DNA of 64,000 nt, from contig CAJTVT010000003.1 of the NCBI GenBank assembly GCA_910580015.1, positions 1 to 64,000 on the forward strand, given 5' to 3'. Made by a program: the position numbers and the translations under genes. This DNA is from an uncultured Lachnospiraceae bacterium (GTDB lineage Bacteria > Bacillota > Clostridia > Lachnospirales > Lachnospiraceae). The notes under the pieces were generated by a model, which was not told the DNA's origin, did not search any database, and worked only from the letters and a program-made list of their open reading frames with translations. Of the stretch, positions 32,700 to 40,507 are shown one piece after another (position 1 is the stretch's first letter; each line of letters opens with the position of its first letter).

Positions 32700-33155
32700 A
32701 TGAAGAAATTAGGGACATTTGGATTGATTTTGGGACTGTTTCTTTGTGTTTTGATTTCTGGATGTGGAAGTAAAAAAGGTGAAAGTGAGTTTGTTGACGG
32801 ATATTATACGGCGATCATGTCTGATTATGAATATGGATGGAAAGAGTATGTCACAATCTGTGTGATGGAAAATAAGATTGTGAATGTGGAATACAATGCA
32901 AGAAATAAGGCTGGTCTTATCAAATCCTGGGATAATGCGTATATGCGAAATATGAATTCCGTCTCAGGGACTTATCCAAACCGTTATACCCGCGCTTATG
33001 CGGAGCAACTTTTAGAAACGCAGGGCCAAGAGGACATTGATATGTTGACGGGAGCTACCGAATCTGGGTTGAATTTTCAGAAATTGATAGAAGTCCTGTT
33101 TGAGCATGCCAGAACAGGGAATACGGAGATTGGAATTGTTCAGACGGAAAGTTGA
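32700..33155 (+). CDS. FMN-binding-like lipoprotein 1
   Basis: 151 residues, starting right after the chemoreceptor stop. Lipobox ISGC (Cys22). The mature part has the layout of FMN_bind domains (compare COG4939 membrane-anchored lipoproteins): DGYYTA...YGWKEYVTICVM, NKIVNVEYNARNKAG, and near the end IDMLTGATESG. The last is close to the D-x-S/T-G-A-T site to which FMN is covalently attached in NqrC/RnfG-type domains. A likely role is extracytoplasmic redox transfer or sensing. Its paralogue follows 20 bases later. Confidence 0.72.
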   Translation: MKKLGTFGLILGLFLCVLISGCGSKKGESEFVDGYYTAIMSDYEYGWKEYVTICVMENKIVNVEYNARNKAGLIKSWDNAYMRNMNSVSGTYPNRYTRAYAEQLLETQGQEDIDMLTGATESGLNFQKLIEVLFEHARTGNTEIGIVQTES

Positions 33156-33175
33156 CAGCGGGAGGTTCAGATGAT

Positions 33176-33640
33176 ATGAGGAAATATGGAATTGCGTCAA
33201 TTTGGTTAGGGTTATTCATTTGTATTTTAGTTTCTGGGTGTGGAAATAAGCGTGCTGCGAAAGAATTTGTAGATGGATATTATACAGCCACGATGTCTGA
33301 CTATAGTTTTGGGTGGAAGGAATATGTCACGATCTGTGTGATGAATAATAAGATTGTAAGCGTGGAATATAATGCAAGAAATAAGGCGGGTTTTATCAAG
33401 TCCTGGGACGGCGCCTATATGCGAAATATGAATTCTGTTATGGGAACTTATCCAAACCATTATACACGCACATATGCTGGCCAACTTCTGGAAAGCCAGG
33501 GTAAGAAAGAAATTGATATGCTGGCAGGAGCTAGCTCGTCTGGAGGAAATTTTGAAAAACTGACAGCTTTATTGTTGGAGCATGCTAGAACTGGAGATAC
33601 AAAGATGGCAGTTGTACAGGCAGAGTCTTCCGAAGAATAG
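33176..33640 (+). CDS. FMN-binding-like lipoprotein 2, tandem paralogue
   Basis: 154 residues from ATG 33176 after GGGAGG. It is about two-thirds identical to the preceding lipoprotein over its whole length, with the same lipobox (VSGC) and FVDGYYTATMSDY, KAGFIKSWDGAYMRNMNSV. At the flavin site it has IDMLAGASSSG, with Ser in place of the acceptor Thr, so it may carry flavin differently or not at all. It is a recent tandem duplication whose copies have diverged at the key residue. A strong terminator follows. Confidence 0.72.
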   Translation: MRKYGIASIWLGLFICILVSGCGNKRAAKEFVDGYYTATMSDYSFGWKEYVTICVMNNKIVSVEYNARNKAGFIKSWDGAYMRNMNSVMGTYPNHYTRTYAGQLLESQGKKEIDMLAGASSSGGNFEKLTALLLEHARTGDTKMAVVQAESSEE

Positions 33641-33652
33641 GAGATTTTGAGG

Positions 33653-33692
33653 GCGCTGTGTTTCGGAATATGGAAACACAGCGCTTTATTTG
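33653..33692 (+). terminator. Terminator of the chemoreceptor operon
   Basis: Perfect 12-base stem GCGCTGTGTTTC / GAAACACAGCGC, 8-base loop, TTTATTTG after. Confidence 0.93.
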
Positions 33693-33819
33693 TATATCCT
33701 CACACGGTGGAGGCAGATGGCAGAAATAAATTTTTAGACAGCGGTCGCATAGACAAAGAAAATATAGATTTTCTCTTTGAAATCGGTTTTTAAAAGTGAA
33801 TAAGTGATAAAATTTTTTC

Positions 33820-33912
33820 GGGAGTTTTCCATATGGTTAGCAATACAAATCTGGAGCTCTCCTGAAATTCCAAGGATAGTGGGATTCTGTAGAAGGATTC
33901 CACTTTTTTTGG
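33820..33912 (+). other. Two hairpins ending in a T run, possible small RNA or leader
   Basis: A first hairpin pairs TTTCGGGAG...TTCCA with TGGA..TCTCCTGAAA (about 33815-33876). A second, GTGGGAT / ATTCCAC, is followed by seven T (to 33912) and looks like a terminator. It precedes the short genes at 33949 and 33999. No clear promoter is seen and no known riboswitch is recognised; conditional termination is possible. Confidence 0.4.
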
Positions 33913-33948
33913 TTCAATACAAAAGATATGGAAGGAGGAGTCGGAGTT

Positions 33949-34011
33949 TTGTGCGACATGCATTCATTTGTGAAGCGACATAATTCCGAAAAATCAAAAT
34001 GGAGAAAATGA
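33949..34011 (+). CDS. Possible 20-residue upstream peptide coupled to the next gene
   Basis: A very strong ribosome site GAAGGAGGAG (33931-33940) stands eight bases before a TTG that opens a 20-codon frame (LCDMHSFVKRHNSEKSKWRK). Its TGA stop overlaps the ATG at 34008 as ATGA. The next gene has no ribosome site of its own, so the peptide may exist mainly to deliver ribosomes. Confidence 0.35.
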   Translation: MCDMHSFVKRHNSEKSKWRK

Positions 34012-34247
34012 TACGTAAATTGTACTGTAATCTGGTACAGGAACTGGATCCTGCTGATGCGATCAGCAGGGAAATGAGAGAGGAAATTCTGGGATTATTG
34101 AAGGAGGAAGAGCAGCTTTTAGATCGTAAGGAATATGAAAGATACCGAGATATGGCCTTTCTGGTTGCGTCTGCCGCAGAAGAGTATGGATTTGAGAGAG
34201 GATTTCAGTATGCTTTTCATCTATTCTTGGAATGTATTCGCAGTTAG
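33999..34247 (+). CDS. DUF6809-like small protein
   Basis: 82 residues from ATG 33999, or 79 from ATG 34008. Short, acidic, all-helical and without Cys pairs or membrane segments: KLYCNLVQELDPADAI, then LLKEEEQLLDRKEYERY and AEEYGFERGFQYAFHLFLE. The FERGFQYAFHLFLE ending and size match the small DUF6809 proteins found in many Lachnospiraceae, often near phage-like or regulatory genes. Function unknown. Translation may depend on the coupled upstream frame. Confidence 0.65.
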   Translation: MEKMIRKLYCNLVQELDPADAISREMREEILGLLKEEEQLLDRKEYERYRDMAFLVASAAEEYGFERGFQYAFHLFLECIRS

Positions 34248-34295
34248 GGTTCCAGCAAATACATAGAATCGTAACTTAAGGCGTCGAAAGCCTGT

Positions 34296-34601
34296 TTATA
34301 GGGTTTTAAAAAATGCGATCAAAGCTGTCTGTTGTTCACAGGTCAGGTGGCCAGCCTCCTTTAGAAGTTCTTTTTGGCTGGGAGTCAATGTAAAATCATC
34401 GTCTTGCTCAGAAAAAAATTGAGAGAGCGTGATACCAAAGGCATTGCATACTTTTTCTAGAGAAGGGATGGAGGGAATCAGGTTTTTTCGATACCAGGAA
34501 GAAATGGTGGACTGGGTTAGACCTGAATTTTCGGCAAGCTGATATTCTGTCCATCCCTTCTGTTTTCTGTAGTATATGATCTGTTCCAGGACATCAATCA
34601 T
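34296..34601 (-). CDS. XRE family regulator
   Basis: 101 residues from ATG 34601, after GGAGGTG. The helix-turn-helix covers about residues 5-62: LEQIIYYRKQKGWTEYQLAE, then SGLTQSTISSWYRKNLIPSI and AFGITLSQFFSE. A short C-terminal helical tail follows. It is divergent from the membrane-protein operon starting at 34736. The 130-base gap between them holds that operon's promoter and repeated CGTTAATT words, so local control is likely. Confidence 0.9.
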   Translation of the reverse strand: MIDVLEQIIYYRKQKGWTEYQLAENSGLTQSTISSWYRKNLIPSIPSLEKVCNAFGITLSQFFSEQDDDFTLTPSQKELLKEAGHLTCEQQTALIAFFKTL

Positions 34602-34631
34602 TATTTCACCTCCGCAAAACTTTAAAAATAT

Positions 34632-34700
34632 ATCGTTAATTTTATTCGAAATTTCGTTGCAAAATAATACTTTATATAGTATAATTTTAACGTTAATTCG
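34632..34700 (+). promoter_or_regulatory. Promoter with repeated CGTTAATT words
   Basis: TTGCAA (34657-34662), 17 bp, TATAAT (34680-34685). The word CGTTAATT occurs upstream (34634-34641) and again just past the -10 box (34691-34698), as direct repeats on both sides of the promoter. These are candidate sites for the divergent XRE protein. Confidence 0.6.
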
Positions 34701-34735
34701 TATTAAGAATAAATCATAAAGGAGTTGAAATTCAT

Positions 34736-36142
34736 TTGAAGGATATGTGGGGAAGGTGCCGCAATGCATTTGGATGGTTCCAGAATCGGTTTGGGAAAAA
34801 TAGAGAAGCAAATATATTTCTGGTAATTGCGCTCTGTGCAGGGATTGCTATGGCATTTATCAATCCGCCCTTTCATGAATGTGATGCTGGACGGCATCAT
34901 AGATGGGCAATGGATGTCTCCTATGGAAATCTGTTGAGCCCTATCATAAATCTTACAGGTCATGGAATGGATGTGGTTACCGTTCCTAAGAATTTTTATG
35001 TGGAAAAATATCATATGACAGAGCCAGGCACTGGAGAGGGAGGAGAGTATATACGCTATTTACAGACCGTAAAATATTCTTTGGAGTCAACGGAAGTAGA
35101 GGAAGACTGGGTATTTACCTCTTTGTTTTATTATCCACAGGCTTTCGGTCTGTTTCTGGGAAGAACACTCCAGATGAGTGTGTATGGGGTATGCGTCCTG
35201 TCTCGGATCTGTAATCTGTTGGTATTTCTTGCATTAACCTATGGGGCAATTGCCATCACACCCGTTTACAAAAATATTCTAGCTGTCATTGCGTTGTTTC
35301 CGATCACCCTATACCAGGCCGCTTCGGTCTCGCCAGATTCCATGTTGAATGGGCTGTGTTTTCTATTTGTGTCGGTGTGTTTTTGTTACGCTTATGGGGA
35401 GCGAGAGCATTTGGATTGGAGAGCAGCAATCAAACTTGGAGTGATACTGGCGGCTGTCTGTATGTGTAAATATGTTTATGCATGTCTTGGTATGTTGGTC
35501 TTCCTGATACCTATGAAAAGATTTGGAACAAAAAAAGAATATTGGAAATGTTTTGTTATTGCGTGTCTTCCGTTGGCTTTTGCTATGGTGTTTGGGATGA
35601 TCAATGCAAGACATACGATTACTGTGGGGCAGTCTTTTGGCAGCGTGGATGGCATGACCCAGTTGCAGTATCTAATGAAAAATCCTTTCTTTATTATTGA
35701 AGTTTTACTTCACACCATAAGGTATAAATTCAATGATTACATGTTGTGGCTGAATACTTTGGGAGCTTTAAACTATGAGCTGGGACCGCTGGTTTATATG
35801 GTTCCGATGTTTGCCGTATTTGTCGGATGTTTGGATCAAAATGAGGCCAGCGCTGGTATAAAAGTGAGGGATAAATTTTTGTGTTTTGGCACATTTCTAC
35901 TGATCAGCATTGGCGTCGTATTGGGAATTTATATTGGAGATGGCAAAGCCAATCCACTGGGAGCTGAAATTGTCCAAGGGGTGCAAGGGCGCTATTTTAT
36001 TCCAGTGATCCCAGTTTTCTTTGCAGCGATCAGTTCGTCCAAAGTGAAAAACAGAATCCGAAATTTTACAGCAAAGGCCATGAGTGGAATGGGAATCTTT
36101 CTGCTGTATGCAGTCTTTCGTTTATACCGTTATTGCTTTTAG
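34736..36142 (+). CDS. DUF2142-like polytopic membrane protein
   Basis: 468 residues from a TTG start after AAAGGAG. About eleven membrane helices, with a large first extracellular loop carrying the DUF2142 hallmarks: NPPFHECDAGRHHRWAMD after the first helix and later SPDSMLNGLCFLFVS. The C-terminal QGRYFIPVIPVFFA is also family-typical. These proteins are GT-C-like and are found in cell-surface polysaccharide or teichoic-acid loci. It is the first of three consecutive large membrane genes. Confidence 0.82.
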   Translation: MKDMWGRCRNAFGWFQNRFGKNREANIFLVIALCAGIAMAFINPPFHECDAGRHHRWAMDVSYGNLLSPIINLTGHGMDVVTVPKNFYVEKYHMTEPGTGEGGEYIRYLQTVKYSLESTEVEEDWVFTSLFYYPQAFGLFLGRTLQMSVYGVCVLSRICNLLVFLALTYGAIAITPVYKNILAVIALFPITLYQAASVSPDSMLNGLCFLFVSVCFCYAYGEREHLDWRAAIKLGVILAAVCMCKYVYACLGMLVFLIPMKRFGTKKEYWKCFVIACLPLAFAMVFGMINARHTITVGQSFGSVDGMTQLQYLMKNPFFIIEVLLHTIRYKFNDYMLWLNTLGALNYELGPLVYMVPMFAVFVGCLDQNEASAGIKVRDKFLCFGTFLLISIGVVLGIYIGDGKANPLGAEIVQGVQGRYFIPVIPVFFAAISSSKVKNRIRNFTAKAMSGMGIFLLYAVFRLYRYCF

Positions 36143-36183
36143 AATATATGCTCAATACATTTAGATCGAACAGGAGGGAAGAG

Positions 36184-37719
36184 ATGTTACAAGAAATGGA
36201 GTTGTTTATAAAGACACATAAAAAAGCAGCGCTGCTAAATGTAATTGCAGTCTGTATCTGTTATTTTCATATGGCGTTCTCGGAGAATATCGGTATTGAT
36301 ACAGAAGCTTTGATGATCAATGAACCGAATATGCTCCAGTCTTGGAACGCCATTGGAAGGCAGGGACTTGGACTTACAAAAATCTTGTTTAATCTGGAGC
36401 ATTACAATCCATATTTCTCAGGAGTTTTATTTTTAGTTACATTTATATTGCTTGGACTTTCCGTAGCTTTTCTGTGTTGGATAGCCAGCGGAAGGAATGA
36501 CAATTATCCATATGGATTGTTTTTGATCCTTTTTAGTACCTGTCCAGTGTGGATCTATCAATTTTATTTTTCTATGCAAAGAACGGAGGTTTTGCTGGGA
36601 CTTCTCTATGCTGTCTGTTCCGCGTTTGCGCTATGTCAGATGGTTTTTTACCAGGAATATAAAATATACTGGATTCTCATATGGCTGTTGCTGGGAATTT
36701 GGAGTTTTTGCAGTTATCAAGGAAGCGTTATGTTCTATATAGGGCTTTGTATTGTATTCTTTCTGTTGGATTTTGCACAGAGCTATATGAATACAGATTG
36801 GAAGGAATATGCTGCAAATATTGGAAAATTGATGGGTGGATTTTTGATTGTTTATGTGATAAATACGGTTGCAACACGGTTACTTTTTGGGGTGGGAGAA
36901 TACACGCAGAGTCAGATTGTATGGGGAAGAGCAGAGTTCTTGGAGATTGTTCGCAGCTTATGTATACATATAAAAGCCATATTAGTTTGGCAGAGCCTTC
37001 AGTTCCGCTCACCTTATCCTCTTGCTGGTTTGTGTCTGGCGCTTTTATTTCTGGCTTTTTGTATGAAGCGTGAGATAAAGAAGTCTGTAAAATTCATTTT
37101 ATTTCTTGCATTTGTTGGACTTATGGCGTCTCCTTTTTTGCTTCATATTTACTTGGGCAATATTCCAGTGCCACGTTCGCAGTTTGTTTTGCAGTTGGTG
37201 TCCGCCTTTGGCTGTATGTTTGCCTATGGGATATGGGAGATGCAGCCAGAAAAAAGATACAGATGGATGCAGGGAGGAACGATAGTGATGAGTGTGCTGA
37301 TGGTTTGGTTAAGTGCACAGACTATCTTCCGCCTGCAATATACAGATGATGTGCGTTATAAAGAAGATGTCCGTGTAGCAAGCCATATTTGGGAAGAGAT
37401 ACAGCAGACAGGTAAGGCAAAAGATCTTCCCGTTCTTTTTGTTGGGGTTTACAACAATAAGTTAAACGATTCTTCCGAAGGTTCAGATATGTTTGGTGGT
37501 ACTTTTTGGGGATGGGACTGCTCAAAAGAAAATCCAACAGGTGGCACAGGACGTATTTTAGGATTTTTGCGGACGCAGGGACTTACTGTAAATAGCACAA
37601 ATAAATATCGGGAAGAAGCAGTGCAACGATCTGAAACCATGAAATGTTATCCGGAGCCTGGTTATATAGCGGTGGAAGATGACTTTGTTGTGGTGAAACT
37701 TTCTGATGTTGGCGAATGA
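36184..37719 (+). CDS. Glucosyltransferase GtrII-like membrane protein
   Basis: 511 residues from ATG 36184, directly after AGGAGGG; the open frame upstream overlaps the previous gene. About ten membrane helices and a C-terminal extracellular domain of some 130 residues. The early GIDTEALM and NAIGRQGLGLTKILF and the PVWIYQFYFSMQRTEVLLGL segment fit the GtrII (PF14264) family, which adds glucose to lipid-linked surface glycans. Operon with the preceding DUF2142-like gene (41-base gap). Confidence 0.75.
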   Translation: MLQEMELFIKTHKKAALLNVIAVCICYFHMAFSENIGIDTEALMINEPNMLQSWNAIGRQGLGLTKILFNLEHYNPYFSGVLFLVTFILLGLSVAFLCWIASGRNDNYPYGLFLILFSTCPVWIYQFYFSMQRTEVLLGLLYAVCSAFALCQMVFYQEYKIYWILIWLLLGIWSFCSYQGSVMFYIGLCIVFFLLDFAQSYMNTDWKEYAANIGKLMGGFLIVYVINTVATRLLFGVGEYTQSQIVWGRAEFLEIVRSLCIHIKAILVWQSLQFRSPYPLAGLCLALLFLAFCMKREIKKSVKFILFLAFVGLMASPFLLHIYLGNIPVPRSQFVLQLVSAFGCMFAYGIWEMQPEKRYRWMQGGTIVMSVLMVWLSAQTIFRLQYTDDVRYKEDVRVASHIWEEIQQTGKAKDLPVLFVGVYNNKLNDSSEGSDMFGGTFWGWDCSKENPTGGTGRILGFLRTQGLTVNSTNKYREEAVQRSETMKCYPEPGYIAVEDDFVVVKLSDVGE

Positions 37720-37772
37720 TAATCACCGGCTATGTCATATAAGGAAAGCGTCGAAAAGAAAGGAAGAGTTGT

Positions 37773-39128
37773 ATGATGTTCCGGAAGTTTGCAAAAGAAA
37801 ATAATATGTATTTTGTTCTGGGAGCTGTTTTTTTGGTATTGTTTTTTCTGATAAAGGATCTGACAGGAGATGATTTTTATTATCTGTATTATAAAGATAG
37901 TGAGGTGAATCATCTCGGAGCGCTTGTCCAGTTCCTGTCTATGCGGTATCAAAGTTGGTCATCCAGGCTGATTTCAGAGACAGTGATTCTATTGCTGCTA
38001 AGTTTGGGAATGACCGTATGGAGAATTTTTACAGTGGGATGCGTCTTAATAGTAGTATTTTGTATAAAATACTTATCTGGTATCAAAAATGTTTCTTGGC
38101 AAAATCTAGCGCTGTGTATGTTGATGGCGGCATTTCCCATCTGTTATTACAACAGCGCGGGATGGGTTACCACAACCTCAGTGTATCTTATGTCGGCAGC
38201 ATTTGGACTTATCGCGTTGTGTCCGATACGCAAATGGATGGATGGGAAGGAAATCGTATGGTGGGAGGCAACGTTCTGTCTGCTTTCAGCAGTAATTGCT
38301 AGTAACCATGAGCAAGTGTGTGCAATTCTTTTGGGTGCGTACTTGTGTGTCTGTGTCTATGAAATAATTTTGCAACATACGGTTCCCAGGTTATTTCTGG
38401 GGATAATCTTGGTCTGTGTTATAAGTGTGATATTTATTCTTACATGTCCAGGAAATTCTCTTCGAACAGCGTCCGAGACAGAGACATGGCTTCCCGTTTT
38501 TGCAGACTGGACTCTTTGGGAGAAATTGATTCGAGGGATCCTGCATACAGCCGATTTTTTCTTTTACGATAAAAATATAAATTTTGTCTGTCTGTTTCTA
38601 GTGTTTATCATAGGTATACTTGTCCTTCAAAGAGCAGAGCTTCTATGGAAAAAGGTCTTGTCAGTGGTTGGTGTTGTCTGGGTGTGCAGTTCCATGGGCT
38701 TGATCTTGTTACAGAGAGCACATATAATTGGGGAGACAGCCATATTTCGTTGGGGACCACACGGAGAAAATATGTTGTCCTCAAAAATCGATATCTATCG
38801 GGCATGCTCCGCCTTATTCCTATGTCTTCTTCTGGCGATGGAATTGTATTGGCTGTTTGGGAAGAGTAGAGATTTACTGACAGCCTATCTAATTCTTGGC
38901 GCAGGGTTTGGATCTGTTGCTTTGGTAGGTTTTTCACCTACGATTTATGCATCTGGAAACAGGATCTTTATGTTTTTATGTTATGCGGTATTCCTGTTTA
39001 TCAGTTTTCTGTTAAAAAAGTTCTGTTCCAGAATAGCAGGAAAAAATGAGATTATGATTCTGGCTCTGATAGGATTTCTGTCTTTGGGGGCATTTGCCAA
39101 GAATATTATATATTTATGCGGACAGTGA
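37773..39128 (+). CDS. DUF6056-like polytopic membrane protein
   Basis: 451 residues with about eleven membrane helices. The first extracellular loop has GDDFYYLY and the MRYQSWSSRLISE segment. Further on come NSAGWVTTTSVYL, SNHEQVCAILLGAY and TCPGNSLRTA, the recurring marks of the DUF6056/glycosyltransferase-like membrane family. It is the third gene of the set and suggests transfer of a sugar to a surface polymer. Convergent with nothing; the tRNA gene follows with its own promoter. Confidence 0.78.
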   Translation: MMFRKFAKENNMYFVLGAVFLVLFFLIKDLTGDDFYYLYYKDSEVNHLGALVQFLSMRYQSWSSRLISETVILLLLSLGMTVWRIFTVGCVLIVVFCIKYLSGIKNVSWQNLALCMLMAAFPICYYNSAGWVTTTSVYLMSAAFGLIALCPIRKWMDGKEIVWWEATFCLLSAVIASNHEQVCAILLGAYLCVCVYEIILQHTVPRLFLGIILVCVISVIFILTCPGNSLRTASETETWLPVFADWTLWEKLIRGILHTADFFFYDKNINFVCLFLVFIIGILVLQRAELLWKKVLSVVGVVWVCSSMGLILLQRAHIIGETAIFRWGPHGENMLSSKIDIYRACSALFLCLLLAMELYWLFGKSRDLLTAYLILGAGFGSVALVGFSPTIYASGNRIFMFLCYAVFLFISFLLKKFCSRIAGKNEIMILALIGFLSLGAFAKNIIYLCGQ

Positions 39129-39245
39129 TATTATGGAAGATAGGATCTAAGACAAATTTTATCGTAAATTCTTATGTATAATCCGTATAGATCCAGCATA
39201 AAATATAGTAGAAAGAGAGAAAAAACATGAAATCCAAGAAATAAT

Positions 39246-39274
39246 TTGACAATTCCCATGATTTGGAATATAAT
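39246..39274 (+). promoter_or_regulatory. Perfect consensus promoter of the tRNA gene
   Basis: TTGACA (39246-39251), 17 bp, TATAAT (39269-39274), 13 bases before the mature tRNA. Confidence 0.95.
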
Positions 39275-39286
39275 GTACCTTGTCAG

Positions 39287-39360
39287 CGCGGGGTGGAGCA
39301 GTCTGGAAGCTCGTCGGGCTCATAACCCGAAGGCCGCAGGTTCAAATCCTGCCCCCGCAA
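39287..39360 (+). tRNA. Initiator tRNA-fMet (CAT)
   Basis: 74 bases forming a full cloverleaf. The acceptor 5' arm CGCGGGG pairs with CCCCGCA, leaving the C1-A72 mismatch that marks initiators. The anticodon stem has the three G-C pairs (CGGGCTCATAACCCG) and anticodon CAT. The T arm is GCAGGTTCAAATCCTGC. CCA is not encoded. Single gene with its own promoter and terminator. Confidence 0.97.
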
Positions 39361-39365
39361 TTTCA

Positions 39366-39397
39366 AAGGCAGTGACCATACGGTTACTGCTATTTTT
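39366..39397 (+). terminator. Terminator of the tRNA gene
   Basis: GCAGTGACC / GGTTACTGC (one wobble), 4-base loop, then TATTTTT. Confidence 0.8.
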
Positions 39398-39451
39398 GCC
39401 TATAGGATTAGAGTCTCAAAGATATTTTCGATACTCTAATCCTATAGGCAA
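39396..39451 (+). repeat. Perfect 19-bp inverted repeat before the cysteine-synthase-like gene
   Basis: TTGCCTATAGGATTAGAGT (39396-39414) and its exact complement (39433-39451) with an 18-base loop. It begins in the tRNA terminator's T run and ends 45 bases before the next start codon. It has no T tract of its own, so it is not an ordinary terminator. Confidence 0.85.
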
Positions 39452-39495
39452 AGAATATCGCGCAAACATGAACAGAATAAGAAGGAAGAGTGATC

Positions 39496-40425
39496 ATGGT
39501 TTATCAAAATATTTTAGAAGCAATGGGAAATACACCGCTAATTCGCCTGAATCATATGGTAGATCCAGACAGCGCACAGATACTTGTAAAATTTGAAGGC
39601 TTGAATGTAGGCGGTTCCATCAAAACCAGGACAGCATACAATATGATTCGGGAGGCAGAAGCAAAGGGATTGATCCAAGAAGACACCATTATTGTGGAGC
39701 CGACCAGTGGAAATCAGGGGATTGGTCTTGCCCTGGTTGGAGCAGTGCGAGGATATGAGACGAGGATTATTATGCCAGATTCTGTCAGTGAAGAACGGCG
39801 TAAATTGGTGAGGCATTATGGGGCAGAGGTGATTCTAATCCATGATGCGGGAAATATTGGCGCTTGTATTGAAGAATGCTTGCAGACAGCGTTAAATATG
39901 GCGAAAGAGGATCCTAGGGTATTTGTCCCACAGCAATTTGAAAATCCGGATAATCCAGCAGTACATAAAATTCAGACGGGTCTTGAGATCTTAGATCAGG
40001 TGGATGGGCCGATTCATGGATTTTGTTCTGGGATTGGAACAGGCGGCACAATCACTGGAGTAGGTGAGACGTTGAAGGGAAAGAATCCAGAGATTGAAAT
40101 TTGGGCAGTGGAGCCGGAGCACGCGGCCATTCTCTCTGGCGGTTCCATTGGAACCCATTTGCAGATGGGAATTGGAGACGGATTAATTCCAGAGATTTTA
40201 AATCAGCAGATATATGACGAGGTATGCATTATCACCGATGAGGAGGCACTCAATACCTCCAGACAACTTGCAGCCAGGGAAGGGATTATGTGTGGGATCT
40301 CCAGCGGTACCAATGTTGCGGCAGCGATAAAGCTTGCAAAAAAGCTTGGAAGTGGCAAGACGGTGGTTACCATATTGCCAGATACAGCGGAGCGGTATTT
40401 TTCCACACCGCTGTTTGAAGGCTAA
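39496..40425 (+). CDS. Cysteine synthase family PLP enzyme, atypical
   Basis: 309 residues from ATG 39496 after GAAGGAAG. A fold-type II PLP enzyme of the O-acetylserine sulfhydrylase family. The Schiff-base lysine is Lys43 in LNVGGSIKTRTA; the usual form is NPGGSxKDR, so Pro and Asp are replaced. The substrate loop is TSGNQGIGLA instead of TSGNTG. The phosphate loop GTGGTITG and the C-terminal GISSGTN are intact. It may make cysteine or a related beta-substituted amino acid; the changes leave room for another nucleophile. Confidence 0.85.
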   Translation: MVYQNILEAMGNTPLIRLNHMVDPDSAQILVKFEGLNVGGSIKTRTAYNMIREAEAKGLIQEDTIIVEPTSGNQGIGLALVGAVRGYETRIIMPDSVSEERRKLVRHYGAEVILIHDAGNIGACIEECLQTALNMAKEDPRVFVPQQFENPDNPAVHKIQTGLEILDQVDGPIHGFCSGIGTGGTITGVGETLKGKNPEIEIWAVEPEHAAILSGGSIGTHLQMGIGDGLIPEILNQQIYDEVCIITDEEALNTSRQLAAREGIMCGISSGTNVAAAIKLAKKLGSGKTVVTILPDTAERYFSTPLFEG

Positions 40426-40507
40426 TTTGCAGATTTGCTATTGAGTTACGTGCAAGATATGATATTGGCAAGGTAGACGATCTGTGGGAGTGGAGGTTTC
40501 GCTTGAT

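Noticed and set aside
39228..39244. Five-codon frame ATGAAATCCAAG.. before the tRNA promoter
   Set aside because: Too short, ends in the tRNA promoter region, and has only a weak AGAGAG upstream.
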